Shown: piece after piece, positions 27,368 through 35,600 of the stretch | How positions within the stretch are numbered: position 1 is the stretch's first letter | Layout of the letters: each line of letters starts with the position of its first letter | NCBI GenBank assembly: GCA_965207755.1 | Contig: OZ242297.1 | Location: forward strand, 496,001 to 560,000 | DNA from: Aldehydirespirator sp028819505 | Lineage (GTDB): Bacteria; Actinomycetota; Acidimicrobiia; Acidimicrobiales; Aldehydirespiratoraceae | Reading direction: 5' to 3' | DNA length: 64,000 bases | The notes under the pieces: generated by a model | What the model was told of the DNA's origin: nothing | Databases searched by the model: none | The model's input: only the letters and a program-made list of their open reading frames with translations | Translations under genes and position numbers: made by a program

Positions 27368-27777
27368 TCGTCCTCGACTCTTCGGCTGCCGTGGAGTGGC
27401 TCCTCGGCCTCCCTCTCGCGGGCGGGGTGGCCGATCGGGTGTTGTCGGCCGACTCTCTGCACGCACCGGCGCTGCTCGACGTCGAGGTGGCCCATGTCGT
27501 GCGCCGCTACGCGGCTTCGGGCCAGATCACGGCCCGGACCGGCGAGCGGGCTCTGAGCGCCCTTGCCGAGCTGGACGCGGTCCGCTACACGCACGAGCTG
27601 CTCCTGCCGCTGATCTGGAGGCTCCGGCACAGTCTCACCGCCTACGACGCGGCCTTCGTCGCGCTGGCGGCCGTTCTCGACATGCCGCTCGTGACCCTCG
27701 ATGCCCGCATCGCCCGCGCCCCGTGGCCCGAACTGCCCGGCCGGAGGATCGTCGTCGATCTGGTCGCCGACAGGTGA
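27364..27777 (+). CDS. PIN-domain toxin (FitB/VapC-like)
   Basis: A 137-residue PIN-domain protein with the full set of acidic residues visible: Asp5 in VLDSSAAVEWLL, the Glu in LLDVEVAHVV, Asp in LTAYDAAFVALA and Asp in VTLDARIA. It should therefore be an active Mg-dependent ribonuclease when not bound by the antitoxin. GTG 27364 overlaps the antitoxin stop. purH follows 37 nt later from its own promoter. Confidence 0.88.
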   Translation: MIVLDSSAAVEWLLGLPLAGGVADRVLSADSLHAPALLDVEVAHVVRRYAASGQITARTGERALSALAELDAVRYTHELLLPLIWRLRHSLTAYDAAFVALAAVLDMPLVTLDARIARAPWPELPGRRIVVDLVADR

Positions 27778-27802
27778 GTTCGGGCTCGTCTGCCGACCTC
27801 TC

Positions 27803-27808
27803 TAGGCT
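27803..27808 (+). promoter_or_regulatory. -10 element (TAGGCT) of purH, leaderless
   Basis: TAGGCT, six bases, then GTG 27815. Confidence 0.5.
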
Positions 27809-27814
27809 CGGGCT

Positions 27815-29353
27815 GTGGATGAATCCCGGCGGGCGCTGTTGTCCTGCCACGACAAGGCGGGCGTGGCCGATCTGGCGATGGGTCTGGTCGACCTCGGCTG
27901 GGAGCTGATCGCCAGCGAGGGCTCGGCCCGGGTGATCGCGGCCGCGGGCCTGCCCGTCACCGACACCGCCGACTACACGGGCTCGCCGACCATGCTCGGA
28001 CACCGGGTGGCGACCCTGCACCCCCGCATCCACGGCGGGATCCTGGCCGACCGCGACGACCCTGGTCACCGGGCCGACCTGGAGGCCGCCGGCATCGACC
28101 CGATCGACCTCGTGGTGGTGAACCTCTACCCGTTCGAGGAATCGCCGGGCATCGAGACGATCGACATCGGCGGCCCGACCATGGTGCGGGCCGCGGCCAA
28201 GAACCACGCCCACGTCGGCGTGGTGGTCGACCCGGCCGACTACCAGCCGGTCCTTGACGAACTCCGCTCAGCCGGGCGGCTGTCGGCGGTCACCCGCCGC
28301 CGTCTGGCCCGCAAGGCCTTCGCCCACACCGCGTCGTACGAGGCTGCCATAGCCGGATGGTTCGACGCCGGGGACGAGTCGGACGAGTTTGTCCTGCCGT
28401 CGTCAATCCGCTTGGAACTCGAGCGGGCCGAGACGCTGCGATACGGCGAGAACCCGCACCAGCAGGCCGCCCGCTACCGAGCACGCCGAGCCTCCGGTTT
28501 CTTCGATGGCATCGTCAAGCACGGCGGCCCGGCCTTGAGCTACCTCAACCTGATGGACGCCGAGGCGGCCTGGCGGCTGGCCCACAACCTGGGCGACGGA
28601 CCGGCCGCAGTGATCGTCAAGCACGCCAACCCGTGCGGGGCGGCCCTGGCGGACAGTCTGACGACGGCCTACTCGCGGGCGCTCGACTGCGACCGCCGCA
28701 GCGCCTTCGGCGGGGTCGTAGCCGTCAGCGCCGTGATCGACGAGACCACCGCCGGGGCCATGGTCGCTGCCGCCCAGGCCGATGTGGTGATCGCCCCCGG
28801 CTACGCCGGCGGCGTGATCGAGCGGCTGGCGGCCCGCCGAGCCAACACCCGCCTACTGGAAGCACCTCGGGGCGAACCCGGCGAAGCGGGCTGGGAACTG
28901 CGAACCCTCGGCGGCTCGGGAGACGACTTCCTGGTTCAGACGCCCCGCCGGCTGGCGGCCGACCCGGCCGGCTGGCAAGTGGTAACTGCCCGGAAGCCCA
29001 CCGAAGCGGAGATGGCCGACGCCGTGTTCGCCTGGCGGGTATGCGCCCACACGAGCTCCAACGCGGTGGTGCTGGCCAGCAACGGCACGGCCTGGGGGAT
29101 AGGCGCGGGACAACAGAACCGGGTGCAGGCCGGCGAGATCGCGGCGGCCAAGGCCGCGGGCCGGGCCGCGGGCGGCGCATGCGCCAGCGACGCCTTCTTC
29201 CCGTTCCCCGACGGCGTCGACGCCGCAGCCGACGCGGGCGCGGCCGTCGTGGTTCAGCCCGGCGGCTCAGTCAACGACGCGGCGGTCATCGCCGCGGCCG
29301 ACGAGCGCAACATCGCCATGCTCTTCACCGGAGAGCGCCAGTTCCGCCACTGA
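27815..29353 (+). CDS. purH: Bifunctional AICAR transformylase / IMP cyclohydrolase
   Basis: Catalyses the last two steps of IMP synthesis. The 512-residue protein has the MGS-like IMP cyclohydrolase domain (ALLSCHDKAGV, HPRIHGGIL, VVNLYPF) and the AICARFT domain with RYGENPHQQAA, VKHANPCGAA and the C-terminal SVNDAAVIAAADE. Length is normal. GTG 27815 is supported by TAGGCT 6 nt upstream. Confidence 0.96.
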   Translation: MDESRRALLSCHDKAGVADLAMGLVDLGWELIASEGSARVIAAAGLPVTDTADYTGSPTMLGHRVATLHPRIHGGILADRDDPGHRADLEAAGIDPIDLVVVNLYPFEESPGIETIDIGGPTMVRAAAKNHAHVGVVVDPADYQPVLDELRSAGRLSAVTRRRLARKAFAHTASYEAAIAGWFDAGDESDEFVLPSSIRLELERAETLRYGENPHQQAARYRARRASGFFDGIVKHGGPALSYLNLMDAEAAWRLAHNLGDGPAAVIVKHANPCGAALADSLTTAYSRALDCDRRSAFGGVVAVSAVIDETTAGAMVAAAQADVVIAPGYAGGVIERLAARRANTRLLEAPRGEPGEAGWELRTLGGSGDDFLVQTPRRLAADPAGWQVVTARKPTEAEMADAVFAWRVCAHTSSNAVVLASNGTAWGIGAGQQNRVQAGEIAAAKAAGRAAGGACASDAFFPFPDGVDAAADAGAAVVVQPGGSVNDAAVIAAADERNIAMLFTGERQFRH

Positions 29354-29369
29354 GAGGTGACCACGCCGA

Positions 29370-29582
29370 CTAGCGGATCACGTCCAGAGGGACGGCGGCG
29401 GGAAGCGGCTCGATGTCGGGCGGGGGCTTGTCACCCCGCAGTACCGCGGCGATCTTGGCCGTGTGGGCAGGGGTGCTGCCGCAGCAGCTACCGATCACCC
29501 TCACTCCCGCGGCCCGTTGCCAGTGGGTACAGATCTGCTCGCAGGACCTCTCGAAGCTCCGGAAAGTACACGCCGGCGTTGT
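29370..29582 (-). pseudogene. 3' remnant of a homocysteine S-methyltransferase-like gene (frameshifted)
   Basis: On the minus strand one frame gives NAGVYFPELREVLRADLYPLA. After a frame change RAAGVRVIGSCCGSTPAHTA and KIAAVLRGDKPPPDIE follow to the stop. This mirrors the C-terminus of the intact gene at 30934-31923 (PNAGVPVW...AGVAVIGSCCGSTPAHTA). The fragment lacks everything upstream and is frameshifted, so it is dead. The DUF4143 ATPase gene ends inside it, as if the ATPase cassette had landed in a methyltransferase copy. Confidence 0.75.
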
Positions 29583-30853
29583 GGCGGGTGCCAGAGGACA
29601 CTCAGGGGCAGCGCCCATACACGGTCGTCCAAGCGGATCGGCCACTTCCCGGCGTAGAGCACGGCACCGAAGCGGAAGGCGTGGCCGAGCGTGTCGCGCA
29701 GCCATAGAATCGAGCGGGCGTCGGATCGCGTGACGCTCTCAGACGACTTGACCTCCAGTGCCACCACCTTTCCGGCGCGTTCGAGGACACAGTCCACCTC
29801 GCGGCCGCTGTCGTTGCGGGCGTGGAAGATGCGGGTCTCGGCCGCTGCGGCCTCCAAGTGCGCGAGCAACTCCGTCACCACGAACGTCTCGAACATCTGG
29901 CCCACGAGCCGCTCGGTACGTGCCAGCGAGGCCGCGTCCACGCCAAGCAGGTATGCCGCCATGCCAGGATCGACGAGATGGACCTTCGGCGAGCGGGTCA
30001 GCCGCTTCACACGCGAGGCGTGCCACGCAGGCACTCGGAGCACCACCGAGAGGTCTTCCAGCAGCGCCATGTGCAAATCGGCGGTGCGTGCATCCACACC
30101 GGCATCGCGCGCTGTCTGCTGCTTGTTGAGCAGTTGACCTGTGCGAGCTCCGCACGATTCAAGTACGGCACGCAGCAGCGTCGAGCGTGCGGCCCGTCCC
30201 GACACCTGCTGGGCATCCCGTTCGGCAAGCTGCTCAACGTAGCTTGCGTACCACCTCCTGCGAGCTTCTGGATCGAGGCGCACCGCCGCGGGCAGTCGCC
30301 CGCTCACGATCCGGTCGATGTAGCCCGCTCGGTCCAAGTCGCTGGTGCCGATGGCGTCGCCGATGCCGTCGAAGAGGGTGTCGACTGGGTTGTAGTCGCT
30401 GAGGCCTGCCATCTCCGCGCAGGTGAGTCCGTACATCCGGACGCGAACCAGTCGCCCCGTTCCGGGCCAGGTGGCTGCCTGTCGGGCGGCCCGGACCGAG
30501 CCGGCGACGATGAACCGTCCCGGTGTCGCGTCAAGGTCACGGTCGACTGAGCGCTTGATGGCGCCGAGAATCTCCGGCGCCTCCTGCCACTCGTCCACAA
30601 GCACAGTGCCGCGTGTTGGCGCAAGGAGCGTGTCGGGGCTCTCGCGAGCGGCCCGGCGGGTGCCCGGTTCCGACAAGTCGAGGACCTCGTCGGCGAGCGT
30701 CGTAGCGGAGGTCGTCTTTCCGCACCCTCGCGGGCCGACGAGATGCAGGGCGGAGAATGCTGGCAGCAGCCTCTCCCGCATGAGTCCCTCGACTATGCGC
30801 GGATATCGCCGGCGCGGCCCGAGATCGTCTGTTGCAGTGCCGGGTTTGCTCAC
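29501..30853 (-). CDS. AAA_14/DUF4143 ATPase (first copy)
   Basis: A 450-residue ATPase of the AAA_14 plus DUF4143 type, common in accessory DNA. Walker A is GPRGCGKTT (40-48) and Walker B is GTVLVDEWQ. The C-terminal DUF4143 domain ends with a nuclease-like fold: FHARNDSGREVDCVLE and KVVALEVKSS give the D-ExK pattern. The last 27 residues run antisense through a methyltransferase remnant, so the original C-terminus may be lost. GTG 30853 has a full promoter with TATTGT 6 nt upstream. Function unknown; antitoxin, defence and transposition-related roles have been proposed for such proteins. Confidence 0.82.
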   Translation of the reverse strand: MSKPGTATDDLGPRRRYPRIVEGLMRERLLPAFSALHLVGPRGCGKTTSATTLADEVLDLSEPGTRRAARESPDTLLAPTRGTVLVDEWQEAPEILGAIKRSVDRDLDATPGRFIVAGSVRAARQAATWPGTGRLVRVRMYGLTCAEMAGLSDYNPVDTLFDGIGDAIGTSDLDRAGYIDRIVSGRLPAAVRLDPEARRRWYASYVEQLAERDAQQVSGRAARSTLLRAVLESCGARTGQLLNKQQTARDAGVDARTADLHMALLEDLSVVLRVPAWHASRVKRLTRSPKVHLVDPGMAAYLLGVDAASLARTERLVGQMFETFVVTELLAHLEAAAAETRIFHARNDSGREVDCVLERAGKVVALEVKSSESVTRSDARSILWLRDTLGHAFRFGAVLYAGKWPIRLDDRVWALPLSVLWHPPQRRRVLSGASRGPASRSVPTGNGPRE

Positions 30854-30859
30854 AGCCGA

Positions 30860-30901
30860 ACAATATGTATGATTTCCGCGACTTGCAATGTATGATTTCC
30901 G
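30860..30901 (-). promoter_or_regulatory. Promoter and 23-bp-spaced direct repeats of the ATPase gene
   Basis: On the minus strand, -35 TTGCAA (30883-30888), a 17-nt spacer and -10 TATTGT (30860-30865) are followed by six bases and GTG 30853. A 14-bp direct repeat, plus-strand ATGTATGATTTCCG, occurs at 30865-30878 and 30888-30901. The repeats are 23 bp apart, one in the spacer and one beyond the -35. Confidence 0.7.
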
Positions 30902-30933
30902 GAGTCTTGGATGTGCAATTTGCGGCAAGACCC

Positions 30934-31923
30934 TCAGGATCTGTGGCGGCGGGTGCGGCGACGGGCCAGGCGGTCCTCTGTTGCGGGCGCGGCCGGGGGC
31001 GCTGACTCGATGTCGGGCGGGGGCTCGTCGCCTCGCAGTACCGCGGCGATCTTGGCGGTGTGGGCCGGGGTGCTGCCGCAGCAGCTGCCGATGACGGCCA
31101 CGCCCGCGGTCCGGGCCCGGTGGGCGTGTGCGGCCAGCACCTCGGGGGTGCCGTCGTAGACCAGGCTGTCGCCGCTCCACACCGGCACGCCCGCGTTGGG
31201 CTTGGAGATCACCGGCGTTCCCGCGGAGGCAGCCGCGATGGCAGTGACCGCGGCCTCGGTGTCAGCGACGTTGTTGCCGCAGTTGGCCCCCATCGCGGCC
31301 AGGCCCAGCCCGCCCAGCCGATCGGCCAGCTCGGAGCCGGTGACGCCCATCATGGTGCGCCCGGCGGTGTCGAAGCTCATGGTGGCGGCGACGGGCAGGT
31401 CGCACGCCGACCGGGCGCCCCGCACCGCGGCCTCCACCTCGTCGAGGTCGCTCATGGTCTCGATCCACAGCAGATCCGCGCCGCCCCCGGCCAGACCCGA
31501 GGCCTGCTCGGCGAAAGCGGCTTCGCAGGCAGCCGCCGACATGTTGCCCATCGGCTCCAACAGTTCGCCGGTCGGGCCCATCGAGCCGGCCACCAGCCTC
31601 GGCCGACCCGTCCGCTCGGCTTCGGCGCCGGCCTCGATCCGGGCGTTGCGGGCCGCAGCCTCGTTCAACTCGACCACCCGGTCATCGAAGCCGTGCAGGG
31701 CCAGGCGGAAGCTCGTCCCGCCGAAGCTGTTGGTGACCACCAGGTCGGCGCCCGCCCGCAGGTAGGCCCGATGTATGGCCCTCACCTCCTCGGCGTGATG
31801 CACATTCCAGGCCTCGGGAGGGTCGCCGGCGCTGAGGCCGACGGCGAAGAGCTGGGTGCCCATCGCCCCGTCGGCCACGACGTGTCCCCTGGCCTGCAGG
31901 AGTTCACCGACGGTGACGGTCAT
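30934..31923 (-). CDS. Homocysteine S-methyltransferase family protein
   Basis: A 329-residue zinc methyltransferase of the MmuM/BHMT/MetH N-terminal type. It has LADGAMGTQL-like VADGAMGTQLF near residue 16 and VTNSFGG, with zinc cysteines in MGANCGNN and GSCCGSTPAH. Members move a methyl group from S-methylmethionine, betaine or a folate to a thiol such as homocysteine. Compared with the remnant at 29370, the C-terminal tail after PPDIE differs and is rich in Arg and Pro. ATG 31923 follows GGAGTC. Confidence 0.88.
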   Translation of the reverse strand: MTVTVGELLQARGHVVADGAMGTQLFAVGLSAGDPPEAWNVHHAEEVRAIHRAYLRAGADLVVTNSFGGTSFRLALHGFDDRVVELNEAAARNARIEAGAEAERTGRPRLVAGSMGPTGELLEPMGNMSAAACEAAFAEQASGLAGGGADLLWIETMSDLDEVEAAVRGARSACDLPVAATMSFDTAGRTMMGVTGSELADRLGGLGLAAMGANCGNNVADTEAAVTAIAAASAGTPVISKPNAGVPVWSGDSLVYDGTPEVLAAHAHRARTAGVAVIGSCCGSTPAHTAKIAAVLRGDEPPPDIESAPPAAPATEDRLARRRTRRHRS

Positions 31924-32033
31924 GGACTCCGGCCGGGCATGTCGCAAGTCCCCTCGTCGTGCAGCGTTCCAGGGTTGGTGACCGCCTGCCACGGTAGCGC
32001 CCCCTCCCGTCGGCTCGGACGCAGTGCCAGCGG

Positions 32034-32039
32034 TACCCT
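32034..32039 (+). promoter_or_regulatory. -10 element (TACCCT) of the TauD-like gene, leaderless
   Basis: TACCCT ends 7 nt before ATG 32047. Confidence 0.4.
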
Positions 32040-32046
32040 GACCGCC

Positions 32047-32946
32047 ATGACCCTCGCCCCCGCCCGTCCGGTCGGCCCTCAATCCGCCCTGGAACTCGAC
32101 ATCGAGTCCATCGCCGGAGCGCTGGGCGCCGAGGTGAGAGGCCTCGATCCCGACCGCCTCGACGAGCGGGCCGCAGCCGCGCTGCGCGACGCTCTCGACA
32201 CCCACCTGGTGATCTTCCTGCCCGGGCTGGGCCCCAGCGTCGAGCAGCTGCGAGACATCGGCGCGCTGTTCGGCGAGCTGGAGGTCCACCCGTACATCGA
32301 GAAGGTCGCCGAGAACACCCCCGAGGTGTGCGTGCTCGACACGTCGGCCACTCCCAAGGCCGACATCTGGCACACCGACGTCACCTACAGCCGGCACCCC
32401 CCGATCGCTGCGCTGCTGCACATGGTGCAGTGCCCGCCCGCTGGCGGCGACACCATGTGGATCAACTGCTACGAGGTGTACGACTCGCTGTCGGCGCCCA
32501 TGCAGGACTTCCTGGCCGGTCTCACCTGCATCCACGACGACGGCAAGCAGGGGTCGCTGCGGGCCGAGCATCCGGTGGTGAGGGTGCATCCCGGCACCGG
32601 GCGGCTCAGCCTGTACGTCAACAAGCAGCACGGGCGGCGCATCCCCCAGCTGTCCCGGCCCGAGAGCCAGGCCCTGCTGGGCTTCCTGTACCGCTGGCAG
32701 GAGCAGGTCAAGTTCAGCTGCCGCTGGCGCTGGTCGCCCGGCGACGTGGCGCTGTGGGACGAGCGGGTCACGCTGCACTCCATCGTGGACGACATCGGTG
32801 AAGCGGACAGGACTCGGATCCTGCACCGGGTGACGGTGCTGGGCGACGATCCGCAACCGCCCGCCGACGTCCCGTCCTGGGACCGCCACCGCAGCGACAA
32901 GACGGCGGCCAGCGGCTACTTCGGCATGGCCGGCTTCGAGTTCTGA
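32047..32946 (+). CDS. TauD/TfdA family 2-oxoglutarate/Fe(II) dioxygenase
   Basis: A 299-residue non-haem iron oxygenase that couples 2-oxoglutarate decarboxylation to substrate hydroxylation. The iron ligands are His109 and Asp111 in WHTDVTY plus the distal His260 in ILHRVTV, with the cosubstrate Arg nearby. TauD homologues attack taurine, alkyl sulfates, aryloxyalkanoates and others; the substrate cannot be read here. It is followed 46 nt later by an LLM-family oxidoreductase on the same strand. Confidence 0.92.
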   Translation: MTLAPARPVGPQSALELDIESIAGALGAEVRGLDPDRLDERAAAALRDALDTHLVIFLPGLGPSVEQLRDIGALFGELEVHPYIEKVAENTPEVCVLDTSATPKADIWHTDVTYSRHPPIAALLHMVQCPPAGGDTMWINCYEVYDSLSAPMQDFLAGLTCIHDDGKQGSLRAEHPVVRVHPGTGRLSLYVNKQHGRRIPQLSRPESQALLGFLYRWQEQVKFSCRWRWSPGDVALWDERVTLHSIVDDIGEADRTRILHRVTVLGDDPQPPADVPSWDRHRSDKTAASGYFGMAGFEF

Positions 32947-32992
32947 ACCACGACTTCTGGCCCCGAAGGGCCGCCAGTTAGGTTGAGCGTCC

Positions 32993-34240
32993 GTGCGATT
33001 CGGCGTCTTCTACGAGTTGCAGGTGCCCCGGCCCTGGGCCCCGGACTCTGAGCAGCGGCTGCTGGCCGAGGCGATCGAGCAGGTCGAGGTCGCCGACGAG
33101 GTCGGCATAGATGTGGCCTGGGCGGTCGAGCACCACTTCCTGGAGGAGTACTCGCACTGCTCGGCGCCGGAGGTTTTCCTGGCGGCCTGCGCGGCCCGCA
33201 CCAAGCGCATCCGCCTCGGCCACGGCATCCGCCAGGCACCGCCTCCCTACAACCACCCCGCCCGCACCGCCGAGTGCATCGCCACCCTCGACCTGATCTC
33301 CGGGGGCCGGGTGGAGTACGGCATCGGCGAGGGAGCCACCCGCCTGGAACTGGGCGGCTTCGGCATACCGGCCAAGCAGAAGCGGGCCATGAGCCTCGAG
33401 GCGGGCGAGCAGATCGCCAACATGATGGCCATGTCGCCCTATCCCGGCTTCGAGGGCGAGTTCTTCTCGATGCCGTGCCGCGACGTGATACCCAAGCCGG
33501 TGCAGAAGCCCCATCCGCCCATGTGGATCGCCTGCACCAACCGCACCACCATCGAGTTGGCCGCTCGCCGGGGTCTCGGCGCCCTGGCCTTCGCTTTCGT
33601 GGACCCGGCCGAGGCCCGCCACTGGGCCGAGGTGTACTACGACATCATCCGCAGCGACGAGTGCGTGCCGCTCGGCCACAGCGTCAACGCCAACATCGCG
33701 GTGGTCACCGGCTTCTCGCTGCACTCCGAGCGGGCCGAGGCCATCCGGCGTGGCTTCGACGGGTTCCACTTCTTCGCCTACGCCTTGCGGCAGCTGGTGA
33801 TGCACCACACCATTCCGGGCCACTCCGACATCTGGGACCGCTACGAGGCCCAGCGGGGCTCGGCGCTGGACGACGCGGTGGCTGCCGCGCTGCACGCCGG
33901 CGACGACTACGCCGACACCATCGGCACCCCCGCCGACGCCGTCCGATGGCTCAAGCAGGCCGAGGACGCCGGGATCGACCACGTGATCTTCCTGCAGCAG
34001 GGCGGCAAGAACCTCCATAGCGACATCTGCGCGAGCCTGCGCCTGTTCGGATCGGATGTGCTGGGCGAGTTCGCCCCGGGCCGGGCCGCGCGCGAGGCGG
34101 CCAAGGCCGAGGAGCTGGCGCCCTACATCGAGAAAGCCCTGGCTCGCAAGGAGCGCATGCGCCCCCTGGACCGCCACGAGATCCCGGTAGTGGAGGCGTC
34201 GGTCGTCCAGGCCGCCGTGCCCGCCAGCAACATCAGCTGA
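32993..34240 (+). CDS. LLM class flavin-dependent oxidoreductase
   Basis: A 415-residue luciferase-like monooxygenase fold protein that uses FMN or F420. Typical pieces are MRFGVFYELQVPRPW, AWAVEHHFLEEYSHCSAPE, RIRLGHGIRQAPP, and HPARTAECIATLDLISGGRVE. The C-terminal half has TPADAVRWLKQAEDAGIDHV. GTG 32993 lies 8 nt after TAGGTT (32979-32984) and could be leaderless. The extra length (about 60 residues over many members) is mostly a C-terminal helical tail. It may act with the TauD-like enzyme; substrate unknown. Confidence 0.9.
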   Translation: MRFGVFYELQVPRPWAPDSEQRLLAEAIEQVEVADEVGIDVAWAVEHHFLEEYSHCSAPEVFLAACAARTKRIRLGHGIRQAPPPYNHPARTAECIATLDLISGGRVEYGIGEGATRLELGGFGIPAKQKRAMSLEAGEQIANMMAMSPYPGFEGEFFSMPCRDVIPKPVQKPHPPMWIACTNRTTIELAARRGLGALAFAFVDPAEARHWAEVYYDIIRSDECVPLGHSVNANIAVVTGFSLHSERAEAIRRGFDGFHFFAYALRQLVMHHTIPGHSDIWDRYEAQRGSALDDAVAAALHAGDDYADTIGTPADAVRWLKQAEDAGIDHVIFLQQGGKNLHSDICASLRLFGSDVLGEFAPGRAAREAAKAEELAPYIEKALARKERMRPLDRHEIPVVEASVVQAAVPASNIS

Positions 34241-34363
34241 AATCGCGGCACAGTTGCTCCAATCGCAACAATGTGCGTTTTTCTGGTCGGGTGACGTTTC
34301 AGCGCCTGAACAGGCGCGTCGATCTTGGTAGGCGGGAATTCGCCAGAAGAAAGAGCAGCAGCC

Positions 34364-35470
34364 GTGCAGATCGCACCTCCGGGACTGAAGGGTCTGGCCG
34401 TCGCCGACACGGAGCTCGGCGCGGTGCGGGGCGAGGAGGGCTTCTACCACTACCGCCAGCACAACGCGGCCGAGTTGGCCCGCACCCGCACGCTGGAGGA
34501 CGTCTGGACCCTGCAGATAGACGGCGCGCTGCCGCCTGACGCTGCCGCTATCGACGGGGGCCCCGACCGGACGCTGCCCGAGGAGGCCGCGGAGATCGTG
34601 GACGGGGCCGCTGCCCGGCTGCCCGATCCCATGGCGGTGCTGCGGGTGGGCCTGCTCGCGGTGGCGGCCCTCGAGGACAGGGGCCCGTTGCTGGACCGCA
34701 CCGCCTCGCAGCGCCGTGACGACGCCCTGCGACTGGCCGCCGTCGTGCCCACGGTGCTGGCCCGCCATCATCGCCGCCGGCAGGGTCTGGACCCGGTGGA
34801 TCCCGACGCTGGGCTCTCGCACTGCGAGGACTACTTGCGCATGACCACCGGCGTCCGGCCCGACCCGGCGGCGGCCCGAGCGGTGGAGCAGTACCTGGTG
34901 GCCACCCTGGATCACGGCTTCAACGCATCGACGTTCACGAGCCGGGTGGTGGCCAGCACCGGGGCCGACATGGCCGGCTCGCTCGTGGCCGGGGTGGGGG
35001 CGCTCAGCGGACCGCTCCACGGCGGGGCCCCGAGCCGGGCCATGGAGATGATCGAGGAGATCGGCGCGCCCGGGCGGGCCGCCGCCTGGGTGCGGTCCCG
35101 GCTGGAGGCGGGTCACAAGATCATGGGCTTCGGCCATGCGGTCTACCGGGCCGCCGACCCCAGGGGCGTGGTGCTGCGGGCTGCGGCCGAGTCCCTCGGC
35201 GGCGAGCTCGTCTGCCGGGCGGCCGCGATCGAGGCGGAAGTCCTGCGAGTGCTGGCCGAGTGGCGACCCGGCCATCGCATCGTCACCAACGTCGAGTACT
35301 GGGCCGCGGTGGTGCTGGAACTGGCCGGCCTGCCCCGCGCCATGTTCACGCCGACGTTCGCAGTGAGCAGGACGATCGGCTGGAGCGCCCATGTGCTCGA
35401 GCAGATCGAAGTCGGCAAGATCCTGCGCCCCAGCGCCCGCTACGTCGGCCCGGAACCGTCGCGGTCCTGA
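34364..35470 (+). CDS. Citrate synthase 2-like protein (CitA type)
   Basis: A 368-residue protein of the citrate synthase superfamily. The two active-site histidines are visible in GPLHGGAPS and GFGHAVY. The usual catalytic Asp of NVDFY is Glu in TNVEYWAAVVLE, which I recall as usual for the actinobacterial citrate synthase 2 branch. It may make citrate, 2-methylcitrate or another condensation product. GTG 34364 is preceded by AGAAAGAGCAGC; TTG 34325 is a weaker option. It is followed by a regulated P450 promoter. Confidence 0.87.
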   Translation: MQIAPPGLKGLAVADTELGAVRGEEGFYHYRQHNAAELARTRTLEDVWTLQIDGALPPDAAAIDGGPDRTLPEEAAEIVDGAAARLPDPMAVLRVGLLAVAALEDRGPLLDRTASQRRDDALRLAAVVPTVLARHHRRRQGLDPVDPDAGLSHCEDYLRMTTGVRPDPAAARAVEQYLVATLDHGFNASTFTSRVVASTGADMAGSLVAGVGALSGPLHGGAPSRAMEMIEEIGAPGRAAAWVRSRLEAGHKIMGFGHAVYRAADPRGVVLRAAAESLGGELVCRAAAIEAEVLRVLAEWRPGHRIVTNVEYWAAVVLELAGLPRAMFTPTFAVSRTIGWSAHVLEQIEVGKILRPSARYVGPEPSRS

Positions 35471-35474
35471 CCGC

Positions 35475-35504
35475 TTGCAAGTAGCCTCACCGTAAGGTAT
35501 CTTC
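35475..35504 (+). promoter_or_regulatory. Promoter of first P450 gene
   Basis: A -35 TTGCAA (35475-35480), an 18-nt spacer and a -10 TATCTT (35499-35504). The downstream part overlaps a pair of palindromes. The resulting leader is about 90 nt. Confidence 0.65.
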
Positions 35505-35528
35505 CGAGGAAGGTAACTTCCTAGGAAG
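35501..35528. promoter_or_regulatory. Twin 12-bp palindromic operators
   Basis: CTTCCGAGGAAG (35501-35512) and CTTCCTAGGAAG (35517-35528) are perfect or near-perfect palindromes 16 bp centre to centre. They cover the -10 and start site of the P450 promoter. This is a strong repressor-type layout (TetR- or MarR-like); no cognate regulator lies beside it. Confidence 0.75.
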
Positions 35529-35600
35529 CTAGACGGCCCGCCGGACGTGCGAGCCACGGCCGGTGCCAGGTCCGGAGACTCCGAGAGCGAGGTGAGCAAC

